64,000 nucleotides of DNA from Bradyrhizobium arachidis (GTDB lineage Bacteria > Pseudomonadota > Alphaproteobacteria > Rhizobiales > Xanthobacteraceae): the NCBI RefSeq assembly GCF_024758505.1, contig NZ_CP077970.1, forward strand, positions 4,774,001-4,838,000. The letters run 5' to 3'. Position 1 is the stretch's first letter, and the number at the start of each line of letters is the position of its first letter. This document shows positions 55,805-64,000 of this stretch, one piece after another. The translations under genes were made by a program, and so were the position numbers. The notes below the pieces were generated by a model. It was not told the DNA's origin. It worked only from the letters and a program-made list of their open reading frames with translations, and did no database searches.

Positions 55805-56082
55805 TCCCGCACAGAATCCCTTGCGTCTGCCTCACCGCCATCCAGTCCGCATAGCATCGGCGGGATGCCTTGTGAATCCACTTGGGAATCCGCCGACCCC
55901 GAGGACAACGCCGATCGGGCCGAACCGTTGCGCCGGCCGTTCCCGGCCGCGCGCCCATTGCCTATTGATGCAGCACAAGGACACATGCGGGCCGGATCGG
56001 CCAGCGTTGCCGGGGAGGCGGTTGCGAAGCGGCGCGGGAAGATCGACATTGCAAGTCTCAGGCTTTGCCAAAGAGGGGCAAG
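55805..56082. other. Intergenic region between glk and pncA
   Basis: About 280 bp between divergent genes with no convincing ORF; presumably both promoters. The tandem repeat listed next begins at its right end. Confidence 0.5.
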
Positions 56083-56124
56083 GATAGAGGGCCAAAGATA
56101 GAGGGTCACGGATAGAGGGTCACG
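56083..56124 (+). repeat. Three tandem 14-bp repeats covering the pncA ribosome-binding site
   Basis: Units gatagagggccaaa (56083-56096), gatagagggtcacg (56097-56110) and gatagagggtcacg (56111-56124); the last two are identical and the first differs at its 3' end. Each carries gaggg; the last unit ends 1 bp before the pncA ATG at 56126 and supplies its Shine-Dalgarno. Copy number could vary by slippage. Confidence 0.8.
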
Positions 56125-56125
56125 G

Positions 56126-56752
56126 ATGAAGATTTCCGGCCAGGACGTTTTGCTCGCGATCGACGTCCAGAACGACTTTTGCACCGGCGGCGCCCTGGCC
56201 GTCCCCGGCGGCGAGAAGGTGGTGCCCGCCATCAACCGGATCGCACAGGGATTTGCCAATGTGGTGCTGACGCAGGACTGGCACCCCCGCGATCACGTGT
56301 CCTTTGCCGCCAACCACGCCGCGAGGCAGCCATTCGAGACCGTCGAGCTGGATTACGGCACTCAGGTGCTGTGGCCGACGCATTGCGTGCAGGGATCGGC
56401 CGGGGCCGAATTCCATCGTGATCTCGACATCGTCGGGCCGAGCCTGGTGGTGCGCAAGGGATTTCGCCGCGGCATCGATTCCTATTCGGCGTTCTACGAG
56501 AACGACCGCAAGACGCCGACCGGGCTGCTCGGATATTTGCGCGAGCGCGAGCTGAAGACGGTGTTCGTCGCCGGCCTCGCGCTCGATTTCTGCGTCCGCT
56601 ATTCGGCGGAGGACGCCCGTAAGGCCGGACTCGAGGTCGTCGTCATCGAGGATGCCTGCCGCGGCATTGATCTCGACGGCTCGGTCGCGGCGACCCATCG
56701 CAGCTTCAAGGCGCTTGGCATTGCCGTCGTCGGCTTTGAAGCGCTGTTGTGA
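56126..56752 (+). CDS. pncA: Nicotinamidase (PncA)
   Basis: 208-residue isochorismatase-fold amidase: LLAIDVQNDFCTGGALAVPGG (catalytic Asp), the metal motif TQDWHPRDHVSFAANH, VRKGF (catalytic Lys) and the nucleophile ALDFCVRYSAEDARKAG. Hydrolyses nicotinamide to nicotinate for NAD salvage. Coupled to the next gene by a 4-nt GTGA overlap. Confidence 0.93.
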   Translation: MKISGQDVLLAIDVQNDFCTGGALAVPGGEKVVPAINRIAQGFANVVLTQDWHPRDHVSFAANHAARQPFETVELDYGTQVLWPTHCVQGSAGAEFHRDLDIVGPSLVVRKGFRRGIDSYSAFYENDRKTPTGLLGYLRERELKTVFVAGLALDFCVRYSAEDARKAGLEVVVIEDACRGIDLDGSVAATHRSFKALGIAVVGFEALL

Positions 56753-57888
56753 AACGTTTGAGGCAAGGTTTGGCAGGACACACCGACAATCCGACGCCGC
56801 CGACGGGATCGGGCGGCACCGACGATCCGCTGCTGTGGCCGTTCGAGGCGGCCAGGCTCGCGATGGATTCCTGGCTGTGGTGGCTCGATCGCGGCGCCTC
56901 GGAGCAGCGCGAGTCAGAGCTCGCCTGGACCACGGCTAACACCGTCGCGCTGGAACTGCCGACCATGCGGCTGCGCGATTGCTCGACGCGCCGATCGGGC
57001 CCGCCCGTCCTGATTTGCGCGCCCTATGCGCTGCACCGGGCCCTGATCGCCGATTTTGCGCCCGGCCACAGCGTCGTGCAGTCGCTGCAGGGCGCCGGCG
57101 TCGATCGCGTCTATCTCACCGACTGGCGCTCCGCATCGCCGGAGATGCGCTATCTCTCGATCGACAGCTATCTCGGCGATCTCAACGTCGCGATCGACGA
57201 GATCGGTGCGCCCGTCGATCTCGTTGGGCTGTGCCAGGGCGGCTGGCTGTCGCTGCTCTACGCGGCGCGCTTTCCGGCAAAGGTGCGCCGGCTGGTTCTG
57301 GCCGGCGCGCCCGTCGACCTCTCGATCGACTCGTCGTTGTCCAGACTCGCGCGCAACGCGCCGGAGGTCGTGTACGACCAGCTCGTGGCGCGCGGCGGCG
57401 GCAATGTCAGCGGCGAGGAGATGCTGCAATTTTGGTCGCGCAAGTTGAGCCCGCACGACATCGAGGTGGCGTTGCAATGGAGCCTGTCGGACACAGGCGG
57501 GCCGGAACTGCTGGCGCGTTTCGACCAGTGGAACGCAGAGACGATGAACCTGCCGGGCACCTACTATCTCCAGATCGTGAACTGGATCTTTCGCGAGAAC
57601 CGGATCGCAGCCGGCGAATTCACCGCACTCGGAAGAAAGGTCGATCTGAAGGACGTGAAAGCGCCGATCTTCCTCCTCGCGGGCCTCGACGACGAGGTGG
57701 TGCCGGCGGTCCAGGCGCTGGCGACCGCTCACCTCGTGGGCACGCCGTCCGCCTTGATCGCTGCGGCATCCGAGCCCAGCGATCATCTTGGCCTGTTCAT
57801 GGGCGCGAAGACGCACGCCCACGCATGGCCGCGGATTGCGGAATGGCTGCAAGCCGAGCTGCCAGGTGTGCTCGCGCGCCGTGCCTGA
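56749..57888 (+). CDS. PHA synthase/depolymerase-like alpha/beta hydrolase with Cys nucleophile
   Basis: 379 residues. The fold shows ICAPYALHRALIADF, RVYLTDWRSASPEMRYLSIDSYLGDLNVAIDEIG, the nucleophile elbow VDLVGLCQGGWLSLLYAARFP (GxCxGG: Cys instead of Ser, as in PhaC), LLAGLDDEVVP (Asp) and EPSDHLGLFMG (His). This is the PhaC-type Cys-Asp-His triad, but the protein is much shorter than PhaC (about 590 residues). GTG 56749 overlaps the pncA stop. Likely acts on 3-hydroxyacyl thioesters or polymer; unproven. Confidence 0.78.
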   Translation: MKRLRQGLAGHTDNPTPPTGSGGTDDPLLWPFEAARLAMDSWLWWLDRGASEQRESELAWTTANTVALELPTMRLRDCSTRRSGPPVLICAPYALHRALIADFAPGHSVVQSLQGAGVDRVYLTDWRSASPEMRYLSIDSYLGDLNVAIDEIGAPVDLVGLCQGGWLSLLYAARFPAKVRRLVLAGAPVDLSIDSSLSRLARNAPEVVYDQLVARGGGNVSGEEMLQFWSRKLSPHDIEVALQWSLSDTGGPELLARFDQWNAETMNLPGTYYLQIVNWIFRENRIAAGEFTALGRKVDLKDVKAPIFLLAGLDDEVVPAVQALATAHLVGTPSALIAAASEPSDHLGLFMGAKTHAHAWPRIAEWLQAELPGVLARRA

Positions 57889-57998
57889 AATCCTGCCCGT
57901 CCCGAAAAAAAGGCCGCCGGACTTTCGGTCGCTGCGGCCGGAACAGAGTAGGGAGGATGTTTAGCAAATTCATTATGCATGAGCGCGAATAGGGTGCC

Positions 57999-58012
57999 TT
58001 GATCCACGTCAA
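57999..58012. promoter_or_regulatory. FixK/FNR-type box upstream of nadE
   Basis: TTGATCCACGTCAA, an exact TTGA-N6-TCAA site, about 72 bp upstream of the nadE ATG. FixK2 of Bradyrhizobium activates genes under low oxygen from such boxes. Confidence 0.55.
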
Positions 58013-58084
58013 TCGGCTAAGAATGGATCGCAACGGGAACCGGCTGAAGCCGGTCCTAACGTCGAATAAAAGGCCCTGGGTTTG

Positions 58085-60118
58085 ATGAGCTTCCACTCGA
58101 TCTACCGCCATGGATTTGCGCGCGTTGCGGCCTGCGTGACCACTTCGCACGTCGCCGACCCCTCGGCCAATGCACAGGCCGTGCTGACGGCGGCAAGCGC
58201 CTGCCACGATCAGTCGGTGGCGGTCGCGGTCTTCCCCGAATTGTGCCTGTCGGGCTACGCGATCGAAGACCTCGTCAAGCAGGACCCGCTGCTCGATGCC
58301 GTGGAGCGGGGGCTCGCCGCGATCGTCGAGGCCTCGAGCGCGCTGATGACAGTGCTGATCGTCGGTGCGCCGCTGCGCTTCGGCGCCCGCATCTACAATT
58401 GCGCCGCTGTCATCCATCGCGGCCGCGTTCTCGGCGTCGTGCCCAAAACGTACTTGCCGACCTATCGCGAATTCTACGAGGGGCGCCACTTTGCCTCGGG
58501 CGCCGGGGTCACCGGCGAGACGATCGCGATCGGCGCGCTCCACGCACCGTTCGGAACGGACCTGCTGTTCGAGGCCGAGGATGTCGCGGGCCTCACGATC
58601 GGCGTCGAGATCTGCGAGGACATGTGGATCCCGGTCACGCCGGCCTCCGAGCTCGCGCTCGCCGGTGCGAGCGTGCTGATCAATCTCTCGGGAAGTCCGA
58701 TCACGATCGGCCGCGCCCGCTCGCGCGCGCTGCTCTGCCAGTCGACGTCGGCGCGGTGCCTGGCGGCCTATGTCTATTCGGCCGCAGGCGCTGGCGAGTC
58801 CACGACCGATCTCGCCTGGGACGGCCAGACCTCGATCTACGAGAACGGCGCGCTGCTGGCCGAAGGCGAACGTTTCAGGCAGGGCGGGCAGATGTCGCTC
58901 GCCGATATCGATCTCGATTTGTTGCGGCAGGAGCGCGCCTTGATGGGCACGTTCGACGACAATCGCCGCCAGCGTGAGCCGATGTTCCGCAAGGTGACGT
59001 TCGCGCTGAAGCCGCCGATCGCCGACATCGGATTTTTACGCAAGGTCGAGCGCTTTCCCTTCGTGCCGAGCGACGAGAGCCTGCTGGAGCAGGATTGCTA
59101 CGAGGCCTACAACATCCAGGTTGCCGGGCTCGTGCAGCGCATGCGCGCAACCGGGGTCAAGCGGGTCGTGATCGGCGTATCGGGCGGACTCGATTCCACC
59201 CACGCCTTGATCGTTGCCGCCAAGGCGGTCGACCTGCTCGGTCTGCCTCGCAGCAACATCCTCGCCTACACCATGCCGGGCTTTGCCACCGGCAGCGAAA
59301 GCAAGACCTATGCGCTCGCCCTGATGAAGTCGCTTGAGACGACCTGGCAAGAGCTCGATATTCGCACCACCGCGACCCAGATGCTGAGGGATATCGGTCA
59401 TCCCTTCGGCAAGGGTGAGGCGGTCTACGACATCACCTTCGAGAACGTTCAGGCGGGCCTGCGCACCGACTATCTGTTCCGGCTCGCCAATCATCACGGC
59501 GGCATCGTCATCGGCACCGGCGATCTCTCGGAACTCGCGCTGGGCTGGTGCACTTACGGTGTCGGCGACCAGATGGCGCATTACAACGTCAATGCCGGGG
59601 TGCCAAAAACTCTGATCCAGCATCTGATCCGCTGGGTGATCGCCTCAAGGCAGTTCGGCGACGACGTCAACCGGACCCTCGGATCGATCCTGGTCGCCGA
59701 GATCTCGCCCGAGCTCGTCCCGGTCAAGTCGGGCGAGAAGCCGCAAAGCACGGAGGCCGCGATCGGGCCCTATGAGCTGCAGGACTTCAACCTGTTCTAC
59801 ACGCTGCGCTATGGGATGCGTCCGTCCAAGATCGCCTTCATGGCGCTGCATGCCTGGCGCGACGTCGCCGCGGGCGAATGGCCGCCGGCATTTCCGAGCG
59901 ACCGGCGCCGGGCCTATGCGCTCGCCGACATCCGGCACTGGCTCGAAGTGTTTTTGCGCCGCTTCTTTGCCTTCAGCCAGTTCAAGCGCTCGGCGATGCC
60001 GAACGGCCCAAAAGTTTCATCGGGCGGTTCGCTGTCGCCGCGCGGCGACTGGCGTGCGCCGTCGGATGCGAGCGCGGCCGCCTGGCTCGAGGATCTCGAA
60101 CGCAACGTGCCGAAATGA
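58085..60118 (+). CDS. nadE: Glutamine-dependent NAD+ synthetase
   Basis: 677 residues, two domains. The N-terminal nitrilase-type glutaminase (about 1-290) has Glu-Lys-Cys triad regions VFPELCLSGY, VPKTYLPTYREFYEG and IGVEICEDMW. The C-terminal NAD synthase (about 330-677) has the ATP-pyrophosphatase loop VIGVSGGLDSTHALIV and IGTGDLSELALGWCTYGVGDQMAHYNVNAGVPK. It amidates nicotinate adenine dinucleotide using glutamine-derived ammonia. Fits with pncA just upstream in the same NAD route. ATG 58085 is used; TTG 58082 is one codon earlier. Confidence 0.96.
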   Translation: MSFHSIYRHGFARVAACVTTSHVADPSANAQAVLTAASACHDQSVAVAVFPELCLSGYAIEDLVKQDPLLDAVERGLAAIVEASSALMTVLIVGAPLRFGARIYNCAAVIHRGRVLGVVPKTYLPTYREFYEGRHFASGAGVTGETIAIGALHAPFGTDLLFEAEDVAGLTIGVEICEDMWIPVTPASELALAGASVLINLSGSPITIGRARSRALLCQSTSARCLAAYVYSAAGAGESTTDLAWDGQTSIYENGALLAEGERFRQGGQMSLADIDLDLLRQERALMGTFDDNRRQREPMFRKVTFALKPPIADIGFLRKVERFPFVPSDESLLEQDCYEAYNIQVAGLVQRMRATGVKRVVIGVSGGLDSTHALIVAAKAVDLLGLPRSNILAYTMPGFATGSESKTYALALMKSLETTWQELDIRTTATQMLRDIGHPFGKGEAVYDITFENVQAGLRTDYLFRLANHHGGIVIGTGDLSELALGWCTYGVGDQMAHYNVNAGVPKTLIQHLIRWVIASRQFGDDVNRTLGSILVAEISPELVPVKSGEKPQSTEAAIGPYELQDFNLFYTLRYGMRPSKIAFMALHAWRDVAAGEWPPAFPSDRRRAYALADIRHWLEVFLRRFFAFSQFKRSAMPNGPKVSSGGSLSPRGDWRAPSDASAAAWLEDLERNVPK

Positions 60119-60148
60119 GCGAGCCGAACTGGTGAGGGAGGTGGGCTG

Positions 60149-60532
60149 ATGTCGGCCGGGGACGGGCCGAGAGCTGACGACGAGAACAAGGTCGTCAACG
60201 GCCTCTACATCTTCGAGATCGAGATGCGCGAGGGCAAGCGCGGTCAGGCCAAGGGGGTGGTCGTGCTGTCCGACGGCCGGATCATGGGCGGCGACAGCTT
60301 TTTCTACTACACCGGCCACTACACGTTCCGGAACGGCAAGTGGCGCGGCGAGATGACGGTCAATCAGCACACCGAAGCCGTCGGCAAGACCCTCGCATTC
60401 GGGGGCAGGGAGGTGACCTGCGGTTTCTCCGGCGACTATTCGGCAGGTGGTGCGGAGGTCGACGGCATGGCCCTGGTTGGCAAGACCAGCGTGACGTTCA
60501 CGGCAAAACTGACGCTGAAGGATCCGATTTAG
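60149..60532 (+). CDS. GrlR-family regulatory protein
   Basis: 127 residues: NGLYIFEIEMREGKRGQAKGVVVLSDGRIMGGDSFFYYTGHYTFRNGKWRGEMTVNQHTEAV...FSGDY...MALVGKTSVTFTAKLTL. It matches the GrlR family, beta-barrel proteins named for the negative regulator of the EHEC type III secretion locus. Here it is an orphan, so only a protein-binding regulatory role can be suggested. ATG 60149 has a ggagg Shine-Dalgarno. 30 nt after nadE, probably in its operon. Confidence 0.78.
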   Translation: MSAGDGPRADDENKVVNGLYIFEIEMREGKRGQAKGVVVLSDGRIMGGDSFFYYTGHYTFRNGKWRGEMTVNQHTEAVGKTLAFGGREVTCGFSGDYSAGGAEVDGMALVGKTSVTFTAKLTLKDPI

Positions 60533-60610
60533 CTTCAAGGTAGGTTCAAAACGACTTCGCGCCGCGCGGCTCAGCCAGCCGGCGGCGCGATGTCGCTTGC
60601 GTCTAGAAAA

Positions 60611-60654
60611 AGTGCGAGGTCCGGAGTGCCTAGGAGTCCGGACCTCGCGACTTT
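60611..60654 (+). terminator. Hairpin terminator after the GrlR gene
   Basis: 12-bp stem (gcgaggtccgga at 60614-60625 and tccggacctcgc at 60637-60648) with an 11-nt loop; flanking agt and act can extend it across a bulge. A short ttt follows. Confidence 0.65.
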
Positions 60655-60962
60655 ACCCCCGCCCCATATTGCCCCAGCCCACTATTCCCAGCCCCATGAG
60701 ATCCCCCGAACCCATGATGCGCGATCAGAAGGTGATGCCTTGAAGCGCCGCCGATCGATGCGCGGGAGATACGCGATCTCAGATAGGAATTCTATCCGCG
60801 ACACTACGGAGATACGAAGTTTGCAATCGGCGTCGTGCCCAATGATGCGGCATCTTCGGATGTCCACATCTCCTTCCGCGACGCGAACCTGAGTTTCACC
60901 GGCCTGTCACTGAACTGCGTTAGCGCTGCCCTTGTCACGCGATGGCCAAGGGAGAAAAGAAC
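60655..60962. other. Promoter/leader region of the TIM-barrel and peptide-ABC operon
   Basis: About 300 bp without convincing ORF. It has a C-rich beginning, then gatag-gaatt-ctatc at 60782-60796 (a 5-bp inverted repeat) next to two gagatac motifs (60766-60772 and 60809-60815), which look like operator half-sites. A regulator binding here could control the downstream operon; its gene is not in the window. Confidence 0.45.
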
Positions 60963-61784
60963 ATGTCGGCTGCGCTGCCCGTGCTGGGCGCTGCTCTGTC
61001 CATCAGATCGATCCCCGCGCATCGCGACTGGCTGCTGGAACGCCAGCGCGATCTCGAGATTCAGGATTTTTTCCGCGCCGACCTGCTCGACAGCGACTGG
61101 CGCAGCATCGCAAGCGAGATCAAGCAGTTGCTAAGCGGTCATACGGGCCGGCTCGGCATCCATGGTCCGTTCTGGGGCTTCAAGATCGACAGCCACGATC
61201 CTATGATCCGGCAGGCGGTCACAAAGCGGCTGCTGCAGGGGTTGGACGCCGCCGAGTTCCTCGGCGCCACCCAGATGGTGATCCATTCGCCGTTCACGAC
61301 CTGGGATCACAACAATCTCGATCTCTATCCCGACAACCGCAGCAATCTGGTCGAGCGGGTGAGGGCGACGCTGGCCGAGGTGATCGCGCGTGCCGAAAAG
61401 ATCGGGTGCGAGATCGTCATCGAGAACATCGAGGACAAGGATCCTCGCGATCGCGTGCGGCTCGCGAAATCGCTGGAAAGCGCCAAGGTCCGCGTCTCGC
61501 TGGACACCGGCCACGCCAACTACGCGCATGTTTCCACCGGCGCGCCGCCGGTCGACTACTACGTCGACGCCGCTGGTGACATGCTGACCCATGTCCACTT
61601 GCAAGACACTGACGGCTTTGCCGACCGCCACTGGGCGCCGGGCGAGGGCAACATCCCCTGGGGCGCCGTGTTCCGCGCACTCGGCCGGCTGAACTCGAGT
61701 CCGCGGCTGATCCTCGAGCTGCGCAACCATGACAACGTTCGTGCCGGCGCGGCGCATCTGAAGTCGCTTGGCCTCGCCGAATAA
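60963..61784 (+). CDS. Sugar phosphate isomerase/epimerase-like TIM barrel
   Basis: 273 residues of the xylose-isomerase-like (AP_endonuc_2) TIM barrel. Metal-site residues are visible: IENIEDKDP (Glu), SLDTGHANYAHV (Asp, His), THVHLQDTDGFADRHWAPGEGNIPW (His, Asp, His) and LILELRNHD (Glu). This set fits divalent-metal epimerases or isomerases of free sugars or polyols. ATG 60963 has AAGGGAG 9 nt upstream; an in-frame ATG at 60942 lacks it. Directly upstream of a peptide-type ABC binding protein, suggesting a sugar-like or glycosidic import substrate. Confidence 0.86.
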   Translation: MSAALPVLGAALSIRSIPAHRDWLLERQRDLEIQDFFRADLLDSDWRSIASEIKQLLSGHTGRLGIHGPFWGFKIDSHDPMIRQAVTKRLLQGLDAAEFLGATQMVIHSPFTTWDHNNLDLYPDNRSNLVERVRATLAEVIARAEKIGCEIVIENIEDKDPRDRVRLAKSLESAKVRVSLDTGHANYAHVSTGAPPVDYYVDAAGDMLTHVHLQDTDGFADRHWAPGEGNIPWGAVFRALGRLNSSPRLILELRNHDNVRAGAAHLKSLGLAE

Positions 61785-61815
61785 GCGCCCAAAAACTCAA
61801 ACTGGGATCATTGCC

Positions 61816-63453
61816 ATGAACAAGCTTGACCGCCGCACCATCCTCAAGGCCAGTGCAGCCGGCGCCGGCCTGCTCGCGCTGCCGCGCTTTGCGATCGCGC
61901 AGGGCGACAACCGTCCGTCGGTCACCATCGCCGTCCAGAAGGTGACGAACTCCAACGTGCTGGATGTGCTGCGCGAGCAGTCCAATGTCGGCGAGCGCGT
62001 GTTCTTCTCCTCGATCTGGGAAGGCCTGATCTCCAAGAATTTCCGCGGCAACCTCGAAGCCGTGCCCGGACTTGCCACCGAATGGCGCCGCATCGACGAC
62101 CAGACCGTCGAGGTAAAGCTCCGCCAGGGCGTCAAATTCCACAATGGCGACGAGATGACGTCGGAAGACGTCGTCTTCACCTTCAGCCGCGAGCGCATGT
62201 TCGGCGAGACCGAGGCCAAGAGCCGCACCACCATCAAGGCGTTCGAGAAGATCCCGACGCCGCGCCCGAGCAAGGAGCTACCGCCGGACGTGCCTGCCGT
62301 GGCGCGCCGCATCTGGCCGGATCTCGTCCGCGTCGAGGCCGTCGACAAGTACACGGTGCGCTTCTACAACGCGACGCCAGACGTCACGATCGAGGGGCGC
62401 CTGTCGCGCTACGGTTCCGACATCATGAACCGCCGCGCCTGGGAAGAGGCCGCGAGCTATCTCGACTGGGCACGCAAGCCGATCACCACCGGTCCCTACA
62501 GGATCGTCGAGCTCAAGCCGGATGTGTCGCTGACGCTCGAGGCACACGACGAATATTGGGGCGGTCGTCCGCCGCTCAAGCGCATCCGCTTCCTCGAAGT
62601 GCCCGAAGTGGCGAGCCGCATCAACGGGCTGCTGTCGGGCGAGTACCAGTTCGCCTGCGATATCCCGCCGGACCAGATCGCCGGCATCGAGAAGAATGCG
62701 GCGTTCGAAGTGCAGGGCGGCACCATCCTCAATCACCGCCTCACCGTGTTCGACAAGAACCACGCCGTGCTCGCCAATCCGCTGGTGCGGCGCGCCTTCA
62801 CGCATGCGATCGACCGCCAGGCGATCGTCGACAGCCTGTGGGCCGGCCGCACCCGCGTGCCGAAGGGGCTGCAATGGGAGTTTTACGGCGACATGTTCCA
62901 GTCCGACTGGAGCGTGCCGGCCTTCGATCCAAAGCTCGCGCAGGACCTGCTCAAGCAGGCAGGCTACAAGGGCGATCCGATTCCCTATCGCCTGCTCAAC
63001 AACTACTACACCAACCAGGTCGCGACCGCGCAGATCCTGGTCGAGATGTGGAAGTCGGTCGGCCTGAACGTGCAGATCGAGACCAAGGAGAACTGGTCGC
63101 AGATCATGGAGCGCGCCCCGAGCCGCGCCGTGCGCGACTGGTCGAACTCGGCCGCCTTCAACGACCCCGTCTCCTCGCTGGTCGCCCAGCACGGACCGAA
63201 CGGCCAGCAGCAGCAGATCGGCGAGTGGACCAACGCCGAGCTGAACACGCTTTCCGAATTCCTCGAAACCTCGACCGACCGAGACGCGCGCAAGAAGGCG
63301 TTCCGGCGCATGCTCGAGATCGCCGAGCGCGAGGATCCCGCCTACACCGTGCTGCACCAGAACGCGACCTTCACGGCGAAGCCGAAGTCGATCAAGTGGA
63401 AGGCCTCGCCGGCCTTCGCGATGGACTTCCGCGCCGGCAACTTTGAGGTCTGA
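61816..63453 (+). CDS. Family 5 ABC transporter solute-binding protein with Tat signal
   Basis: 545 residues. Twin-arginine signal (LDRRTILKASAAGAGLLALPRFAIAQG), then a peptide/oligosaccharide-type binding protein: FFSSIWEGLISKNFRGNLEAVPGLATEWRRIDDQTVEVKLRQGVKFHNGDEMTSEDVVFTFSR, KPITTGPYRIVELKPD, NPLVRRAFTHAIDRQAIVDSLWAGRT. Family 5 also carries sugars, nickel and opines, so with the TIM-barrel neighbour the substrate need not be a peptide. Start at ATG 61816; the upstream frame to 61768 lacks the signal pattern. Confidence 0.93.
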   Translation: MNKLDRRTILKASAAGAGLLALPRFAIAQGDNRPSVTIAVQKVTNSNVLDVLREQSNVGERVFFSSIWEGLISKNFRGNLEAVPGLATEWRRIDDQTVEVKLRQGVKFHNGDEMTSEDVVFTFSRERMFGETEAKSRTTIKAFEKIPTPRPSKELPPDVPAVARRIWPDLVRVEAVDKYTVRFYNATPDVTIEGRLSRYGSDIMNRRAWEEAASYLDWARKPITTGPYRIVELKPDVSLTLEAHDEYWGGRPPLKRIRFLEVPEVASRINGLLSGEYQFACDIPPDQIAGIEKNAAFEVQGGTILNHRLTVFDKNHAVLANPLVRRAFTHAIDRQAIVDSLWAGRTRVPKGLQWEFYGDMFQSDWSVPAFDPKLAQDLLKQAGYKGDPIPYRLLNNYYTNQVATAQILVEMWKSVGLNVQIETKENWSQIMERAPSRAVRDWSNSAAFNDPVSSLVAQHGPNGQQQQIGEWTNAELNTLSEFLETSTDRDARKKAFRRMLEIAEREDPAYTVLHQNATFTAKPKSIKWKASPAFAMDFRAGNFEV

Positions 63454-63457
63454 TCCG

Positions 63458-64000
63458 GTGTCGCCGCTGGTCAGCATCGAGGGGCTCACCGTCGCCTTTG
63501 GCGGCGTGTCCGTGCTGCACGGCGTCGATCTCGCCGTGCAGAAGGGCGAGGCCGTCGGCCTCGTCGGCGAATCCGGCTCCGGCAAGTCGGTGACCTGGCT
63601 TGCCGCGCTCGGCCTGCTGCCGCGCCACGCGCGGGTTGCGGGCTCGGTGCGCCTTGACGGCCGCGAGATTCTGGGCGCGCCGCAGGCGCTGCTCGATCAG
63701 GTACGGGGCGGGCGGGTCGCCATGATCTTTCAGGATCCGGCGAGCGCGCTCAATCCGGTGCTGACCATTCGCAGGCAGCTCTGCGAAGCCCTGGCGCTGC
63801 ATTGTGGTCTCTCCGGCGAAGCCGTGAAGGCCGAAGCGCGCCGGTTGCTCGATCTCGTCGGCATTCCCGACGCGGACCGCCGCCTCTCGGCATATCCGCA
63901 TGAATTCTCCGGCGGGCAGGTCCAGCGCATCATGATCGCGATGGCCTTGGCCGGAAACCCTGATTTGCTGGTCGCGGACGAGCCGACCACCGCGCTCGAT
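63458..64000 (+). CDS. Peptide-type ABC transporter ATP-binding protein (partial, cut at right edge)
   Basis: 181 codons from GTG 63458 to the window end, open. Walker A GESGSGKSVTW, Q-loop AMIFQDPASALNPVLTI, signature FSGGQVQRIMIAMALAG and Walker B LLVADEPTTALD of the OppD/DppD class. Four nt after the binding protein gene; the permeases must lie beyond the edge. Possibly a fused double ATPase, as is common for this arrangement, but that cannot be seen. Confidence 0.93.
   Translation, partial: MSPLVSIEGLTVAFGGVSVLHGVDLAVQKGEAVGLVGESGSGKSVTWLAALGLLPRHARVAGSVRLDGREILGAPQALLDQVRGGRVAMIFQDPASALNPVLTIRRQLCEALALHCGLSGEAVKAEARRLLDLVGIPDADRRLSAYPHEFSGGQVQRIMIAMALAGNPDLLVADEPTTALD

Noticed and set aside
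57957..57992. An 11-codon ORF (MFSKFIMHERE) after ggagg
   Set aside because: The Shine-Dalgarno directly touches the ATG (spacing too short), and the ORF has no context beyond its length.

Overview
The window is a GC-rich alphaproteobacterial chromosome segment that reads as Bradyrhizobium or a close relative. This rests on gene content (phosphatidylcholine synthase, HspQ, NasT/NasS with NirA, a protocatechuate 4,5-cleavage operon, many orphan solute-binding proteins), on rhizobial dispersed intergenic palindromes, and on a FixK-type box. There is no phage, IS element, CRISPR array, rRNA or tRNA that I can see. Nearly all of it is ordinary chromosomal coding sequence, with short intergenic regions that hold several regulatory structures.

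Layout. 1-15 kb holds housekeeping and membrane genes: a YejA-type binding protein cut by the left edge, IalB, hspQ, an AEC transporter, a UbiH-like hydroxylase, a pcs-terC pair, a quinone oxidoreductase, argD with a candidate arginine attenuator, a TPR protein, rimO, and nasT-nasS. 15.5-19.4 kb is the nitrite-assimilation unit: a sigma-54 promoter, a structured leader with a small upstream ORF, nirA, and an iron-sulfur/flavin reductase. 19.8-28.5 kb is the protocatechuate meta-cleavage cluster: a second ligAB-like pair, a divergent LysR regulator, ligA-ligB-ligC, ligI, a cytosolic binding-protein-fold gene, ligK, ligJ and a TetR regulator. Together these convert protocatechuate through CHMS, PDC, oxalomesaconate and CHA to pyruvate and oxaloacetate. 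29.3-32 kb is the 5-oxoprolinase set pxpB-pxpC-pxpA. 32-41.6 kb is a patchwork of small metabolic, secreted and regulatory genes.

41.7-47.2 kb is a sugar-type ABC importer operon (binding protein, two permeases, ATPase) ending in a D-2-hydroxyacid dehydrogenase. 47.7-54.3 kb carries cell-envelope and signalling genes: a lysine-rich secreted protein, a single-domain response regulator, a large autotransporter, a PilZ protein, an adenylate/guanylate cyclase and a 51-residue membrane peptide. 54.8-60.1 kb groups glucokinase, nicotinamidase (coupled to a PHA-synthase-like hydrolase) and glutamine-dependent NAD synthetase, the last with a FixK-type box upstream. 60.9-64 kb starts a peptide-type ABC importer operon led by a sugar-isomerase-like TIM barrel and cut by the right edge.

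The most interesting observation is upstream of argD. A near-consensus promoter appears to start transcription almost on the ATG of a 29-codon ORF with 11 arginine codons, followed by an 11-bp hairpin and then argD: a candidate arginine-sensing transcription attenuator. Next are the leader of nirA (two hexaloops with the A1/G4 pattern recognised by ANTAR regulators, plus a 33-codon ORF ending 2 nt before nirA) and the leaderless binding-protein-fold gene inside the lig operon, where an oxalomesaconate tautomerase would be expected but is not seen.
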